Shown piece after piece: positions 44,488 to 53,303 of a DNA stretch of 64,000 nucleotides. Location: assembly GCA_965199975.1 (NCBI GenBank), contig OZ241340.1, forward strand, positions 2,294,001-2,358,000, given 5' to 3'. The translations under genes and the position numbers were made by a program. The DNA comes from JASLDZ01 sp965199975. Its GTDB lineage: Bacteria; Pseudomonadota; Alphaproteobacteria; Caulobacterales; Caulobacteraceae. Under the pieces are notes generated by a model. It worked only from the letters and a program-made list of their open reading frames with translations, did not search any database and was not told the DNA's origin. Position 1 is the first letter of the stretch, and every line of letters begins with the position of its first letter.

Positions 44488-45498
44488 TTACGAGAGCGGG
44501 AAGCGGCGGTCCAGCCAGTCGATGAGGAGGCGGTTCACCTCGTCGGGCTTCTCCTGCTGCGTCCAGTGGCCGGAGCCGCGCACAAGGTGGGTCTCCAGAT
44601 CGGGTGCGAAGCGTTGCATGCCCTCGGCCAAGGCGGGCGGCAGGGCGGCGTCCAACTCGGCGGTGATCATCAGGGCGGGAGCGGCGACGTGGTCGGCGAC
44701 GCCTTCGCGGGCGCGCCAGTTGTTCTCGAGATTGCGGTACCAGTTCAGCCCACCGGTGAAGCCCGCCCGGCGGTAGGCGTCGACGAAGACGGCGAGGTCG
44801 GCGTCGGCCAGCAGCGGTGGGCGCCGGTCGGCGCCGGGATCGAAGCGGGCGAAGCTGTTCTGCAGGTCGAGCGGCAGGGGCGCGCCGCCGCCCTTCGCGC
44901 CGGAAGGCGGGCGGGCCAGGAAGAAGCGCAGGCTGCGCTCCACGTCGGCGTCGAACAGGGCGTCGGCCGCGCCGGGCTGCTGGAAATAGAGCACATACAT
45001 CTCAGGTCCGTGCCGGCGGGCCAGCGCCTCCAGCGGAGGGCGGCGCCCGCGGGGCTGGAAGGGCGTGTTGAGGCCCACCACGCCGGCCGTGCGCTCGGGG
45101 CGCGTCTGCGCCAGGGCCCAGGCGACGAAGCCGCCCCAGTCGTGCCCGACCCAGATCGCGCGCTCGGCGCCCGCCTCATCGAGGAGGGCGATGGCGTCGT
45201 CGACCAGTTCACGCATGGCGTAGGCCTCCACCGCCTCCGGCCGCGCCGAGGCGCCGTAGCCGCGCTGGTCGGGGGCGAGCACCCGGCGACCGGCCGCGGC
45301 GAGCGCAGCGACTTGCGCACGCCATGAGAAGGCGAGCTCGGGGAAGCCGTGCAGCAGCACCACCGGCGGCCCGCCCCCGTCCCGCGGTCCGGCCTCGTAT
45401 ACGGCCAGTCGCGCGCGGCCGCCCTCCCCTGTCGTGAACCAGGGCGCGCCCATGGCGGCGTCGAGCGTCGATTGCGCGGAGGCGAGGTCGAGGGCCAT
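44488..45498 (-). CDS. Alpha/beta hydrolase, epoxide hydrolase-like
   Basis: 336 residues. HGFPE (50-54), DQRGYGAS, and GHDWGG with an Asp nucleophile (D120) place it in the epoxide hydrolase/haloalkane dehalogenase branch. GSGHWTQQE holds the catalytic His. Cap region about 150-245. Likely co-transcribed with pip (12-base gap). Substrate unknown. Confidence 0.88.
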   Translation of the reverse strand: MALDLASAQSTLDAAMGAPWFTTGEGGRARLAVYEAGPRDGGGPPVVLLHGFPELAFSWRAQVAALAAAGRRVLAPDQRGYGASARPEAVEAYAMRELVDDAIALLDEAGAERAIWVGHDWGGFVAWALAQTRPERTAGVVGLNTPFQPRGRRPPLEALARRHGPEMYVLYFQQPGAADALFDADVERSLRFFLARPPSGAKGGGAPLPLDLQNSFARFDPGADRRPPLLADADLAVFVDAYRRAGFTGGLNWYRNLENNWRAREGVADHVAAPALMITAELDAALPPALAEGMQRFAPDLETHLVRGSGHWTQQEKPDEVNRLLIDWLDRRFPLS

Positions 45499-45548
45499 AT
45501 CGGCACCAGACCACGCCCACGGCGCGGCGTGAACAGCCGGAGGGCGCG

Positions 45549-46478
45549 ATGCGCTGGGAAGACGAGCGGCAGTCGACCAATGTCGACGACCTGCGCGGGC
45601 AGGACACCGGCGGCGGCTACGGGTTCGGCGGGGGCGGCGGAGGCGGCGGCCTGGGCATGCTCTTCGCCCTCCTGCCGCTGGTGGCGCGAGGCGGAGGCGG
45701 AGGCCTCGTCGTGCTCCTGATCATCGGCGCGGTGATTTTCCTGCCGCGCCTGCTGGGAAGCGGCGGCGGGCAGGAGGCGCCCTCCCAGCCCAGCGGCTAT
45801 TCGCAGGCCCAGGGGGCGCCAGCCGCGGGCGACGAGGACATCCGCTTCGTGCGCGCGGTGACCGGCTATACTGAGGACACCTGGGGCCGCATCTTCCAGG
45901 CGCAGGGCCGCACCTACGAGCCCCCGCGCGTGACGGTCTACACCCACGCGATCACCACCGGCTGCGGCGCCGGGCAGGCGGCGATGGGACCGTTCTACTG
46001 CCCCGCCGACCACCACGTTTACGTCGACCTGTCGTTCTTCAAGGAGCTCTCGGGCCGGTTCGGCGCGCCGGGGCGCTTCGCCGAGGCCTACGTCATCGCC
46101 CACGAGGTCGGCCACCACGTGCAGACGCTGCTGGGCACCACCGCCAAGGTCGACGAGCAGCGCGGGGCGATGGGCGCGCGCAACGACAATCCGCTCTCGG
46201 TGCGCACCGAGTTGCAGGCCGACTGCTACGCGGGCGTCTGGGCCAACCAGACCAACCGCACCACCCACTTCCTGGAGGCGGGCGACGTGGACCAGGCGAT
46301 GGCGGCGGCGAGCGCGGTGGGCGACGACACCCTGCAGAAGGAGACGCAGGGGCGCGTCGTGCCCGACAGCTTCACCCACGGCACCTCCGCCGAACGCACC
46401 CGCTGGTTCAAGCGCGGCTTCGAGAGCGGCGACATGGGTCAGTGCGACACCTACAGCCCGGCCTACGACCAGCTGTAG
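45549..46478 (+). CDS. Neutral zinc metallopeptidase (YpfJ family), membrane anchored
   Basis: 309 residues. N-terminal MRWEDERQSTNVDDLRGQ is the family signature. A Gly-rich stretch and one transmembrane helix (about 52-70) follow, then the periplasmic domain with zinc motif HEVGHH near residue 187 and a downstream ELQADCYAG. Divergent from the alpha/beta hydrolase gene. Confidence 0.92.
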   Translation: MRWEDERQSTNVDDLRGQDTGGGYGFGGGGGGGGLGMLFALLPLVARGGGGGLVVLLIIGAVIFLPRLLGSGGGQEAPSQPSGYSQAQGAPAAGDEDIRFVRAVTGYTEDTWGRIFQAQGRTYEPPRVTVYTHAITTGCGAGQAAMGPFYCPADHHVYVDLSFFKELSGRFGAPGRFAEAYVIAHEVGHHVQTLLGTTAKVDEQRGAMGARNDNPLSVRTELQADCYAGVWANQTNRTTHFLEAGDVDQAMAAASAVGDDTLQKETQGRVVPDSFTHGTSAERTRWFKRGFESGDMGQCDTYSPAYDQL

Positions 46479-46490
46479 GGCGCGCTGTGA

Positions 46491-46796
46491 TCAGGTCTCG
46501 AAGGTGCGGTTCGCGATGACGGTGAGGGTCTGCATCCGCCCTTCGATCTCGGCGGTCAGGCGCTCGCAAAGCTCGCGCACACCGGCGGGGTAGGCGTCGC
46601 CGCCCTCACCGATGGAACGGGCGATCACGATGCACTCGGCCAGCTTGGTCTCGAGCGACTGCACCTCCTCGCGGGCGAGCAGGCGCGCCTCGTGCTGCAG
46701 GCGCTGCACGCGGTCGCGCGTCGTCTCGGGCTCGCGATCGAGCCGGTAGAGCTCGGCGCCGCGGGGGCCGTCGTCCAGGGTCTTCGGGGCGGACAT
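46491..46796 (-). CDS. Hypothetical helical protein
   Basis: 101 residues starting MSAPKTLDDGPRGAEL. Mostly helical, charged, no membrane segment. Convergent to the metallopeptidase gene, 12 bases apart. An in-frame upstream ATG at 46877 would add 27 basic residues but is less likely. No family recognised. Confidence 0.65.
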   Translation of the reverse strand: MSAPKTLDDGPRGAELYRLDREPETTRDRVQRLQHEARLLAREEVQSLETKLAECIVIARSIGEGGDAYPAGVRELCERLTAEIEGRMQTLTVIANRTFET

Positions 46797-46909
46797 GTTC
46801 GTCTCGTGTGCGATTGCGTGCCGAAGTAGGACGCGACTCTGGAAGGTCCGCAATGACCGCGCCGTGAACGCGCGCAATCGCCGTGCACATGCGGCGCCGG
46901 CGCCACGCC

Positions 46910-47632
46910 TCAGCCCAGGCCCGCCTCGAGCGCGGCGCGGGCGAGCCTGCGCACCTGCGCCTCCGTGCGCCCCCGGAGGCGGTCCGGCTCCCCGTTCGCC
47001 GCCTCGACCCGGCCGCCCCGCAGCATCACGGTGCGCGCCGCCACGCGCGCCACCTCCGCCGCATCGTGGCTGACGTAGAGCACCGGCGCCGCCAGATCGG
47101 CGAAGGCGGCGGCCAGTTCGCCGAGCAGCTCGTCCTTGGCGGCGGCGTCGACGCCCGAGAGCGGCTCGTCGAGCAGGAGCGCCGCGGGGCGCGTGGCCAG
47201 CGCGCGGGCCACCGCGACACGCTGGCGCTCGCCCCCGGAGAGGCGCTCCACCCCCCGCTCCAGCAGCGGCTGCAGGCGCAGGCGCGCCACCGCCTCGTCC
47301 AGCGCCTCGCGCGGAGCGCGCGCGCGGCGGCGGCCGTACTCCAGATTGGCGCGCACGCTGAGGTGGGGGAGGAGCGCGGCGTGCTGGAACACGAAGCCCA
47401 CCGCACGCCGGTGCGGCGGCGTCCAGCGACCCGGCGCCTGCCAGGCCTCGTCGCCGACGCGCACCTCGCCCGCCAGCCGATCCAGCCCGGCGATGGCGCG
47501 CAGCACGCTGGACTTGCCGGCGCCGGAGGGTCCGGTGAGGGCGGTGACCTCGCCCGCCGCCGCCTCGAGCGCCACGTCGAGCGAAAAGGCGCCGACCTGT
47601 CCCGCAAGACGCACGTGCAGCGCGCCGCTCAT
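46910..47632 (-). CDS. modC: Molybdate ABC transporter ATP-binding protein ModC (short form)
   Basis: A 240-residue ABC ATPase. Walker A GPSGAGKSS, Q-loop FQHAALLPHLSV, signature LSGGERQR, Walker B ALLLDEPLSGVD and the switch His in YVSHDAAEV. It lacks the C-terminal MOP/TOBE domain of full-length ModC. Assignment to molybdate rests on its four-base overlap with a ModB permease. Confidence 0.85.
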   Translation of the reverse strand: MSGALHVRLAGQVGAFSLDVALEAAAGEVTALTGPSGAGKSSVLRAIAGLDRLAGEVRVGDEAWQAPGRWTPPHRRAVGFVFQHAALLPHLSVRANLEYGRRRARAPREALDEAVARLRLQPLLERGVERLSGGERQRVAVARALATRPAALLLDEPLSGVDAAAKDELLGELAAAFADLAAPVLYVSHDAAEVARVAARTVMLRGGRVEAANGEPDRLRGRTEAQVRRLARAALEAGLG

Positions 47633-48294
47633 GCGCGCAGGCCCGCGAAGCGCCGGTCGATCAGGAGCAGCAGCAGCAGCGCCGCGAAGGCGAAGGCGGC
47701 GAGCCCCGCGGCCAAGGCGTGGGCGGCGCCGAACTGCAGGCTCTCCACCAGCGAATAGATGCGGACGGAGACCACCTCGGTCCTGCCCGGCACGCCGCCG
47801 CCGATCATCAGCACCACGCCGAACTCTCCCACCGTGTGGGCGAACACCAGCACCGCCGCCGAGAGGAAGCCGCGCCGCGCCAGGGGCGTGGCCACGGTCA
47901 GGAAGCGGTCGAGCGGCCCGGCCCGCAGCGTGGCGGCGGCCTCCAGCGGCGCGCGATCCAGGCCCTCGAAGGCCGTGCGCAGCGGCTGCACGGCGAAGGG
48001 AAGCGAGTAGAACACCGAGCCGATCACCAGGCCCGTGAAGGTGAAGGCCAGGGTGCGCACGCCGAACGCATGCAGCGGGATCATCAGCGGGCTGGCCGGA
48101 CCGAGCGCGACCAACAGGTAGAACCCCAGCACCGTCGGCGGCAGCACCAGCGGCAGCCCGGTCAGCGCCGCCACGACCTCCTTGACCCACGAGCCGGGCC
48201 GCGAAAGCCACCACGCCAGCGGCGTCGCCAGCGCAAGCAGGAGGACGGTGGTGATCGAAGCCAGGGCGGCTGTGACGCGCACGACCTCCCACAT
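47629..48294 (-). CDS. modB: Molybdate ABC transporter permease ModB
   Basis: A 221-residue permease with about five transmembrane helices. The family features are GLPLVLPPTVLGFYLL, the EAA-type loop LEAAATLRAGPLDRFLTVATPLA, and AHTVGEFGVVLMIGG. No modA binding-protein gene is visible beside it. Divergent from the DUF1800 gene. Sulfate/tungstate relatives are possible. Confidence 0.87.
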   Translation of the reverse strand: MWEVVRVTAALASITTVLLLALATPLAWWLSRPGSWVKEVVAALTGLPLVLPPTVLGFYLLVALGPASPLMIPLHAFGVRTLAFTFTGLVIGSVFYSLPFAVQPLRTAFEGLDRAPLEAAATLRAGPLDRFLTVATPLARRGFLSAAVLVFAHTVGEFGVVLMIGGGVPGRTEVVSVRIYSLVESLQFGAAHALAAGLAAFAFAALLLLLLIDRRFAGLRA

Positions 48295-48496
48295 GCGCAC
48301 GCCCTCCCCCCGCCGAGCGCGCCGCTTACCCGCCGCCTCGGCTCGCTGTAAAGCCGACCTGCATATCGGAACTCCCTTCCGCCCCAATCCCGACCGTTTC
48401 CGTTCAGCGCAAGGTCATCGATCCGCCTGCAGGATCACCCACGTTGATATCGGCCGCCGGCTCGGTTCGGCGCGCTCCAGCGGAGGCCCGCCGGCC

Positions 48497-50008
48497 ATGG
48501 CGCCAATCTCACGTTCGCTGCAGGCGGCCATCGCGGTCACCCGCTTCGGCCTGGGCGCACGGCCCGGCGAGATCGCGAAGGCGGCCGCCGATCCGCACGG
48601 CTGGCTGACGGCGCAGATCCGCGCCGAGGGCGGCGACCTGCCCACCGGCGCCTGGCCCGACGCGCAGAGCCGCCTCGTCGCCCTGCAGGACTATAGCCAG
48701 CAGGTGCGCGCCCTGAAGGCCGAGTACGGCGTCCAGGGCAAGGGCGCGCCGGCCGCAGCTCCCGCGGGAGGGCCGCGCGCCGCAAGCGCGCCGGTGCTGG
48801 ACTCGGCCTCCCAGCCTGTGGCGCAGACCGGCCTGCTGCAGCCCGCCGTCGACCAGGGCGCATTCAAGGCCGCGCAGCAGCAGGCCCGGCGCAGCCTGAA
48901 CGACGAGACGCTCGACGAGGTGCTGGCCCGCGCCCAGCTCGCGGCGACCACGCCCGCCGGCTTCCGCGAGCGGTGGACGCTGTTCTGGTCCAACCACTTC
49001 AGCACGGGCGGCAAGAACGAGGAGATGCAGACGCTGTCTCCGGTGTTCGAGCGCGAGGCCATCCGCCCCCACGTGTTCGGCCGCTTCACCGTCTTGCTGG
49101 AGGCCTCCAGCACGCACCCGGGCATGATCCACTACCTCGACCAGGTGCGCTCCATCGGGCCGAACAGCGTGGCGGGGTCGCGCAACGCCAAGGTCGGGCT
49201 GAACGAGAACCTCGCCCGCGAGATCATGGAGCTGCACACCGTCGGCGCCGACGCCGGCTACACGCAGGCCGACGTCACCGAGTTCGCCCGCGCGCTCACC
49301 GGCATGACCATCGGCAACGGTCAGCCCCGGGGCGGCGCCTTCGGCCAGGTGGTGTTCCGCGACGACTGGCATGAGCCGGGCGTGCGCACGGTGATGGGCC
49401 GCAGATACGCCGACGAAGGCGGCCCCAAGGCCGCCAGCGCCATCATCGACGCCCTGGCCGCCGACCCGCGCACGGCGCGGCGCATCTCGCGCAAGATCGC
49501 CGCCCACTTCGTCGCCGACGACCCGCCGCCCGCCCTGTCCGCCCGGCTGGAGCAAGCCTGGCTGCGCTCCGGCGGCGATCTCGCCCAGGTGGCGCAGGCG
49601 CTGGTGGCCGCGCCCGAGGCGTGGGACCCCGCGCCGCGCAAGCTGAAGACGCCCTACGAGTTCCTGGTCTCCAGCTGGCGCGCCGCCGCGAGCGAACCCG
49701 CCAATCCGCGGATCGACGTGGTGCAGCCCCTGACCGGCCTCGGCCAGCGGCCGTTCTACGCGCCCCAGCCGAACGGCTGGTCGGACGACGCCGCCTCGTG
49801 GTCTGCGCCGGACGCGGTGATGAAGCGGCTCTATTGGGCCCAGGCCTTCGCCACCGCGCACACGCCCGCCGAGGACCCCCGCCAGCTCGCCATCCAGGTG
49901 CTGGGCGACCGCCTCACCGCCCCCTCGGCCCTGGCCGTCTCGCGCGCCGAGAGCCGCTCTGAGGCCTTCGCCATCCTCGTCATGACGCCGGAGTTCCAAC
50001 GCCGATGA
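48497..50008 (+). CDS. DUF1800 family protein
   Basis: 503 residues. Family motifs include TRFGLGARPGEI near the N-terminus, RERWTLFWSNHFSTG, LNENLAREIMELHTVG and the terminal AFAILVMTPEFQRR. No clear signal peptide. DUF1800 genes are usually paired with DUF1501, as here (ATGA overlap). The pair may handle or export a surface polymer, but function is unknown. Confidence 0.9.
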   Translation: MAPISRSLQAAIAVTRFGLGARPGEIAKAAADPHGWLTAQIRAEGGDLPTGAWPDAQSRLVALQDYSQQVRALKAEYGVQGKGAPAAAPAGGPRAASAPVLDSASQPVAQTGLLQPAVDQGAFKAAQQQARRSLNDETLDEVLARAQLAATTPAGFRERWTLFWSNHFSTGGKNEEMQTLSPVFEREAIRPHVFGRFTVLLEASSTHPGMIHYLDQVRSIGPNSVAGSRNAKVGLNENLAREIMELHTVGADAGYTQADVTEFARALTGMTIGNGQPRGGAFGQVVFRDDWHEPGVRTVMGRRYADEGGPKAASAIIDALAADPRTARRISRKIAAHFVADDPPPALSARLEQAWLRSGGDLAQVAQALVAAPEAWDPAPRKLKTPYEFLVSSWRAAASEPANPRIDVVQPLTGLGQRPFYAPQPNGWSDDAASWSAPDAVMKRLYWAQAFATAHTPAEDPRQLAIQVLGDRLTAPSALAVSRAESRSEAFAILVMTPEFQRR

Positions 50009-51210
50009 CCGCCGTCGCACCTCACGCCTCCTCCCGCGCCGCCCTGACGCGCCGCGGACTTCTGGGTCTCGGCGCCGGCTTCTCGCTGACGCTGATGGGC
50101 GGCACCGCCGCCTTCGCCGATGCGGCCTACGCCCAGCGCAAGCTCGTGGTCATCGTCTGCCGCGGCGCCATGGACGGGCTGTCGGTCTCGCCGCCGGTGG
50201 GCGATGCGGCCTACGCCGGCCTACGCGGCCCCATCGCCATCGCGCCCGACAAGGCGCTGGCCATCGACGGCCACTTCGGCCTGCATCCCAGGCTCGTGGT
50301 CACACACCAGCTGTTGCAGAGCGGCCAGGCGCGCATCGCGCCGGCGGTGGCCATTCCCCAGCGCATCCGCAGCCACTTCGAGGCGCAGGACCTCCTGGAG
50401 ACCGGCGGCGAGCAGCTCTACGCCTCGACCACTGGCTGGCTGAACCGCACCCTGGCGGCGGTGGGCGCGCGCCGGCCGATCACGGGCCTGGCGATAGGCG
50501 CGCAGGAGCCGCTGATCATCCAGGGGCCGGTGCAGGCGCAGAGCTGGAGCCCCGGCGGCAAGCTCACCAGTGAGACCACCCGCGTCGCCACCGCCCTGCA
50601 GGAACTCTACAAGCACGACCCCATGCTGGGCTCGGCGCTGGCCTCGGGCCTGGCCACGGAGGCGCAGGCCGAGGGGCTGGGCGGGGCGGCGGTGAAGGGC
50701 GGCGACGCCAAGGCCTTCGCCACCACCGCCGGCCGCTTCCTCGCCGCGCCGAACGGGCCGTCGATCGCGGTGATGAGCCTTGACGGCTTCGACACCCACG
50801 CCAACCAGGGCGCCGAAAACGGCCTTCTCGCCAACCGGCTGACGCTGCTGGACGGCGCCATCGACGGCTTGCGCGCGGGGCTGGGCGACCAGTGGCGCAA
50901 TACCGTCGTCGTGGTCGCCACCGAGTTCGGCCGCACCGCGCACGTGAACGGCACGGGGGGCACCGATCACGGCACCGCCTCCACCCTGATCCTGGCGGGC
51001 GGTGCGCTGAAAGGCGGCGGCGTCGTCGGCGACTGGCCCACTCTGGCGCGCGTCAAGCTGTTCGAGAACCGCGACCTGGCGCCCACAATGGACATCAGGA
51101 GCGTGTTCAAGGGCGTCCTGTCGGACCACCTTGGCGTCGACCGCCGCGACCTCGACGCCAAGGTGTTCCCCGCCTCGACCGAGGCGCAGGCCGTCTCCGG
51201 CCTCGTCTAG
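50005..51210 (+). CDS. DUF1501 family protein (Tat-exported)
   Basis: 401 residues. A twin-arginine signal TRRGLLGLGAGFSLTLMGG ends near residue 38. The body resembles the alkaline-phosphatase/sulfatase-like fold of DUF1501, with VVIVCRGAMDGLS, MSLDGFDTHANQ, EFGRTAHVNGTGGTDHGTAS. Coupled to the DUF1800 gene by a four-base overlap. Confidence 0.9.
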   Translation: MTAVAPHASSRAALTRRGLLGLGAGFSLTLMGGTAAFADAAYAQRKLVVIVCRGAMDGLSVSPPVGDAAYAGLRGPIAIAPDKALAIDGHFGLHPRLVVTHQLLQSGQARIAPAVAIPQRIRSHFEAQDLLETGGEQLYASTTGWLNRTLAAVGARRPITGLAIGAQEPLIIQGPVQAQSWSPGGKLTSETTRVATALQELYKHDPMLGSALASGLATEAQAEGLGGAAVKGGDAKAFATTAGRFLAAPNGPSIAVMSLDGFDTHANQGAENGLLANRLTLLDGAIDGLRAGLGDQWRNTVVVVATEFGRTAHVNGTGGTDHGTASTLILAGGALKGGGVVGDWPTLARVKLFENRDLAPTMDIRSVFKGVLSDHLGVDRRDLDAKVFPASTEAQAVSGLV

Positions 51211-51264
51211 GTCTGATCGCCGCGACGGGGCGAGGATGCGCGTCGCCGCGACGGGGCGATCCAG

Positions 51265-51381
51265 CTACTTCTTCTTGGCGCCTGCGGGCGGCGACGTGGC
51301 TGCAGCGCCCTTCACGCTCGGGTTGGAGGCGTTGGCCTTCGGCGCCTGGTCCTTCTTCGCCTTGCCCTTGGACTCTTTCAT
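51265..51381 (-). CDS. Very small Lys/Ala-rich protein
   Basis: 38 codons, starting MKESKGKAKKDQAPKANASN and ending AGAKKK before TAG. AGGAG lies about 7 bases before the ATG, which is a good ribosome binding site. Strongly basic and disordered, so it could bind nucleic acid. It is short and easily missed; coding status rests on RBS and codon use. Confidence 0.5.
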   Translation of the reverse strand: MKESKGKAKKDQAPKANASNPSVKGAAATSPPAGAKKK

Positions 51382-51450
51382 GATGTGCTCCTGGTGAGAA
51401 ACGCTAACGCGCCGCGGATGCGATCGAGACAGGCGTATGCGCCATTCCGC

Positions 51451-52338
51451 TCAGCCCTGGGACTGCGACTGGCCACCTTGTGACCGGCCCCCCTGCGACG
51501 GGCCGCCCTGCGACCGCCGCTGGCCGGGCCGCGCCACCTCCTCCACGGTGAGGCGTACGCGCATGTGTTCGGCGCCGCCGCCGGTGCGGCTGCCGCGGAA
51601 CGGCGCGGCCTGCAGGTAGTCGGGCCCCACGGCGACGCGCAGGTAGCTCTCGGTCGGCGAGATGGCGTTGGCCGGGTCGAAGCCCACCCAGCCCAGGCCT
51701 TCGACGTGCGCCTCGGCCCAGGCATGGCCCGCCTCCTGCAGCGGGGTGTCGGTGCGCACTAGGTGGCCGGAGACGTAGCGCGCCGGCGCGCCCAGCCGCC
51801 GGGCCGCGGCGATGAAGACGTGCGCCATGTCCTGGCAGACGCCGTGCCCGCCGGCCAGCGCCTCCGCCGCGGTGGTGGAGGGCCCGGTGCCCCCCACGTC
51901 GAACCGCATGCGGGCGTGGATCAGGCGGGTGAGGGCGTGCAGCTGCGAGAGCCGCTCCTCCCCCGCCTCGGCCCGGGCGCTCGCGGCGAGGCCGCTGAGC
52001 GCGGCGTCGTGGGCGGTGAGCGGCGTCTCGCGCAGGAACACCTCGGGCGCGAAGCGCTCCGGCGCGTCGGCGAGCACGCCCGCAGTGTCGCAGGTCTCCA
52101 CCTCGCCCTCGACCAGCACGCCCAGCCGCTCGACCGCGCCCTCGAGGTAGAAGGCGTGCAGCACGTTGCCGAAGGCGTCCTCGCCCTTGCGCAGCCGCCC
52201 CGGCGCATCGACCTGCACGCGCCAGCGGCTGACGCGCTGGCCGGCGTGCGGGCGCGGCTCCAGCCGCAAGAGCTGCACCGCCGCGCGCACCGGGCGCTCG
52301 TAGGTGTAGTCCGTCTCGTAGCCGACCCGGATCCGCAC
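51451..52338 (-). CDS. Transglutaminase-like cysteine peptidase family protein
   Basis: 295 residues. N-terminal Bact_transglu_N domain (YETDYTYERPVRAAVQLLRL), then a transglutaminase core with catalytic GVCQDMAHVFIAAARRLG (Cys), AGHAWAEAHVEG (His) and FDPAN (Asp). The C-terminal tail is Ser-Gln-Gly-Gly-rich. GTG 52338 lies 7 bases after the alpha-E stop. Third gene of a conserved trio whose product is unknown. Confidence 0.9.
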   Translation of the reverse strand: MRIRVGYETDYTYERPVRAAVQLLRLEPRPHAGQRVSRWRVQVDAPGRLRKGEDAFGNVLHAFYLEGAVERLGVLVEGEVETCDTAGVLADAPERFAPEVFLRETPLTAHDAALSGLAASARAEAGEERLSQLHALTRLIHARMRFDVGGTGPSTTAAEALAGGHGVCQDMAHVFIAAARRLGAPARYVSGHLVRTDTPLQEAGHAWAEAHVEGLGWVGFDPANAISPTESYLRVAVGPDYLQAAPFRGSRTGGGAEHMRVRLTVEEVARPGQRRSQGGPSQGGRSQGGQSQSQG

Positions 52339-52345
52339 GCGCGCC

Positions 52346-53290
52346 TCAGCAGAGGTACTGGGCGGCGATGGCCGCGCCCAGGCGCACATTGTCGGCCAGG
52401 AGGCCGGCGATGAACTCGTGCAGGCCGGAGGCGAACACCTCCTTCATCCGCGCACGCGCCAGCCGGTCGTGCACGGCGCCCGCGAGCCTCTGGCTGGCGC
52501 CGCTGCGGCCATAGTCGGCGGCGAGCGCGTCGAGGTTGGAGAGCAGCACGCGATAGCTCGCCATCACCGAGCCCGGCAGCTGCGGGTTGAGCAGCAGGAG
52601 GTCGGCCACCAGCCACGGCTTGACCCCCTCGCGATAGACCCAGCGGTAGGCGGTCAGCGCCGAAACCTCGCGCAGGAGGGTGGTCCACTGGAAATAGTCC
52701 AGCCCGCCCCCCACCGGCTCGCGCTCGGGCAACAGCAGGTGATATTTCACGTCGAGCAGGCGCGCGGTGTCGTCGGCCCGCTCCAGCGTCGTGCCCAGCC
52801 GCAGGAAATAATACGCCTCGTTGCGCAGCATGGTGCGCGCGGCCGAGCCGTCGAACACCAGCGATACGTGCTTGGTCCAGTCGAGGAAGCGGGCGAAGGC
52901 GGCGGGGCCCATGCCCGGCTTGAAGTTGGGCAGCTCGTTCCAGGCGCTGTTGATCTCCTCCCAAGTGATGGAGGTCAGCGCCGTGCGCACCGCGCGCGCG
53001 TTGCTGCGCGCCTGGTCGAGGCAGCTGACGATGGAGGACGGGTTGTCGCGGTCGAAGGCGAGGAAGCGACGGATGTTCTCGGGCGTGGGCTCGCGCCCCG
53101 TCGCGGCGAAGCCGGCGGCCACGCCCGAAGCCTCCAGCATGCCGCTCCACTCGTCGCCGTTTCCCGACCTCGAATAGCTCGACGGCAGGGAGGAGAGGCG
53201 CACGGCCGCATCCAGCAGGCGCGCGTTGAAGTCCGCGCGCTCGACGTAGCGGGCGGCCCAGTAGAGGTTGTCGGCGGTGCGGGCCAGCAC
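52346..53290 (-). CDS. Alpha-E domain protein
   Basis: A 314-residue all-helical protein starting MLARTADNLYWAARYVERAD, the alpha-E family signature; GTTLERADDTARLLDVKYH is also conserved. Always near circularly permuted ATP-grasp and transglutaminase genes. Thought to be part of a peptide-forming system; biochemical role unknown. Confidence 0.92.
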   Translation of the reverse strand: MLARTADNLYWAARYVERADFNARLLDAAVRLSSLPSSYSRSGNGDEWSGMLEASGVAAGFAATGREPTPENIRRFLAFDRDNPSSIVSCLDQARSNARAVRTALTSITWEEINSAWNELPNFKPGMGPAAFARFLDWTKHVSLVFDGSAARTMLRNEAYYFLRLGTTLERADDTARLLDVKYHLLLPEREPVGGGLDYFQWTTLLREVSALTAYRWVYREGVKPWLVADLLLLNPQLPGSVMASYRVLLSNLDALAADYGRSGASQRLAGAVHDRLARARMKEVFASGLHEFIAGLLADNVRLGAAIAAQYLC

Positions 53291-53303
53291 GGCTCAGGGC
53301 GCC

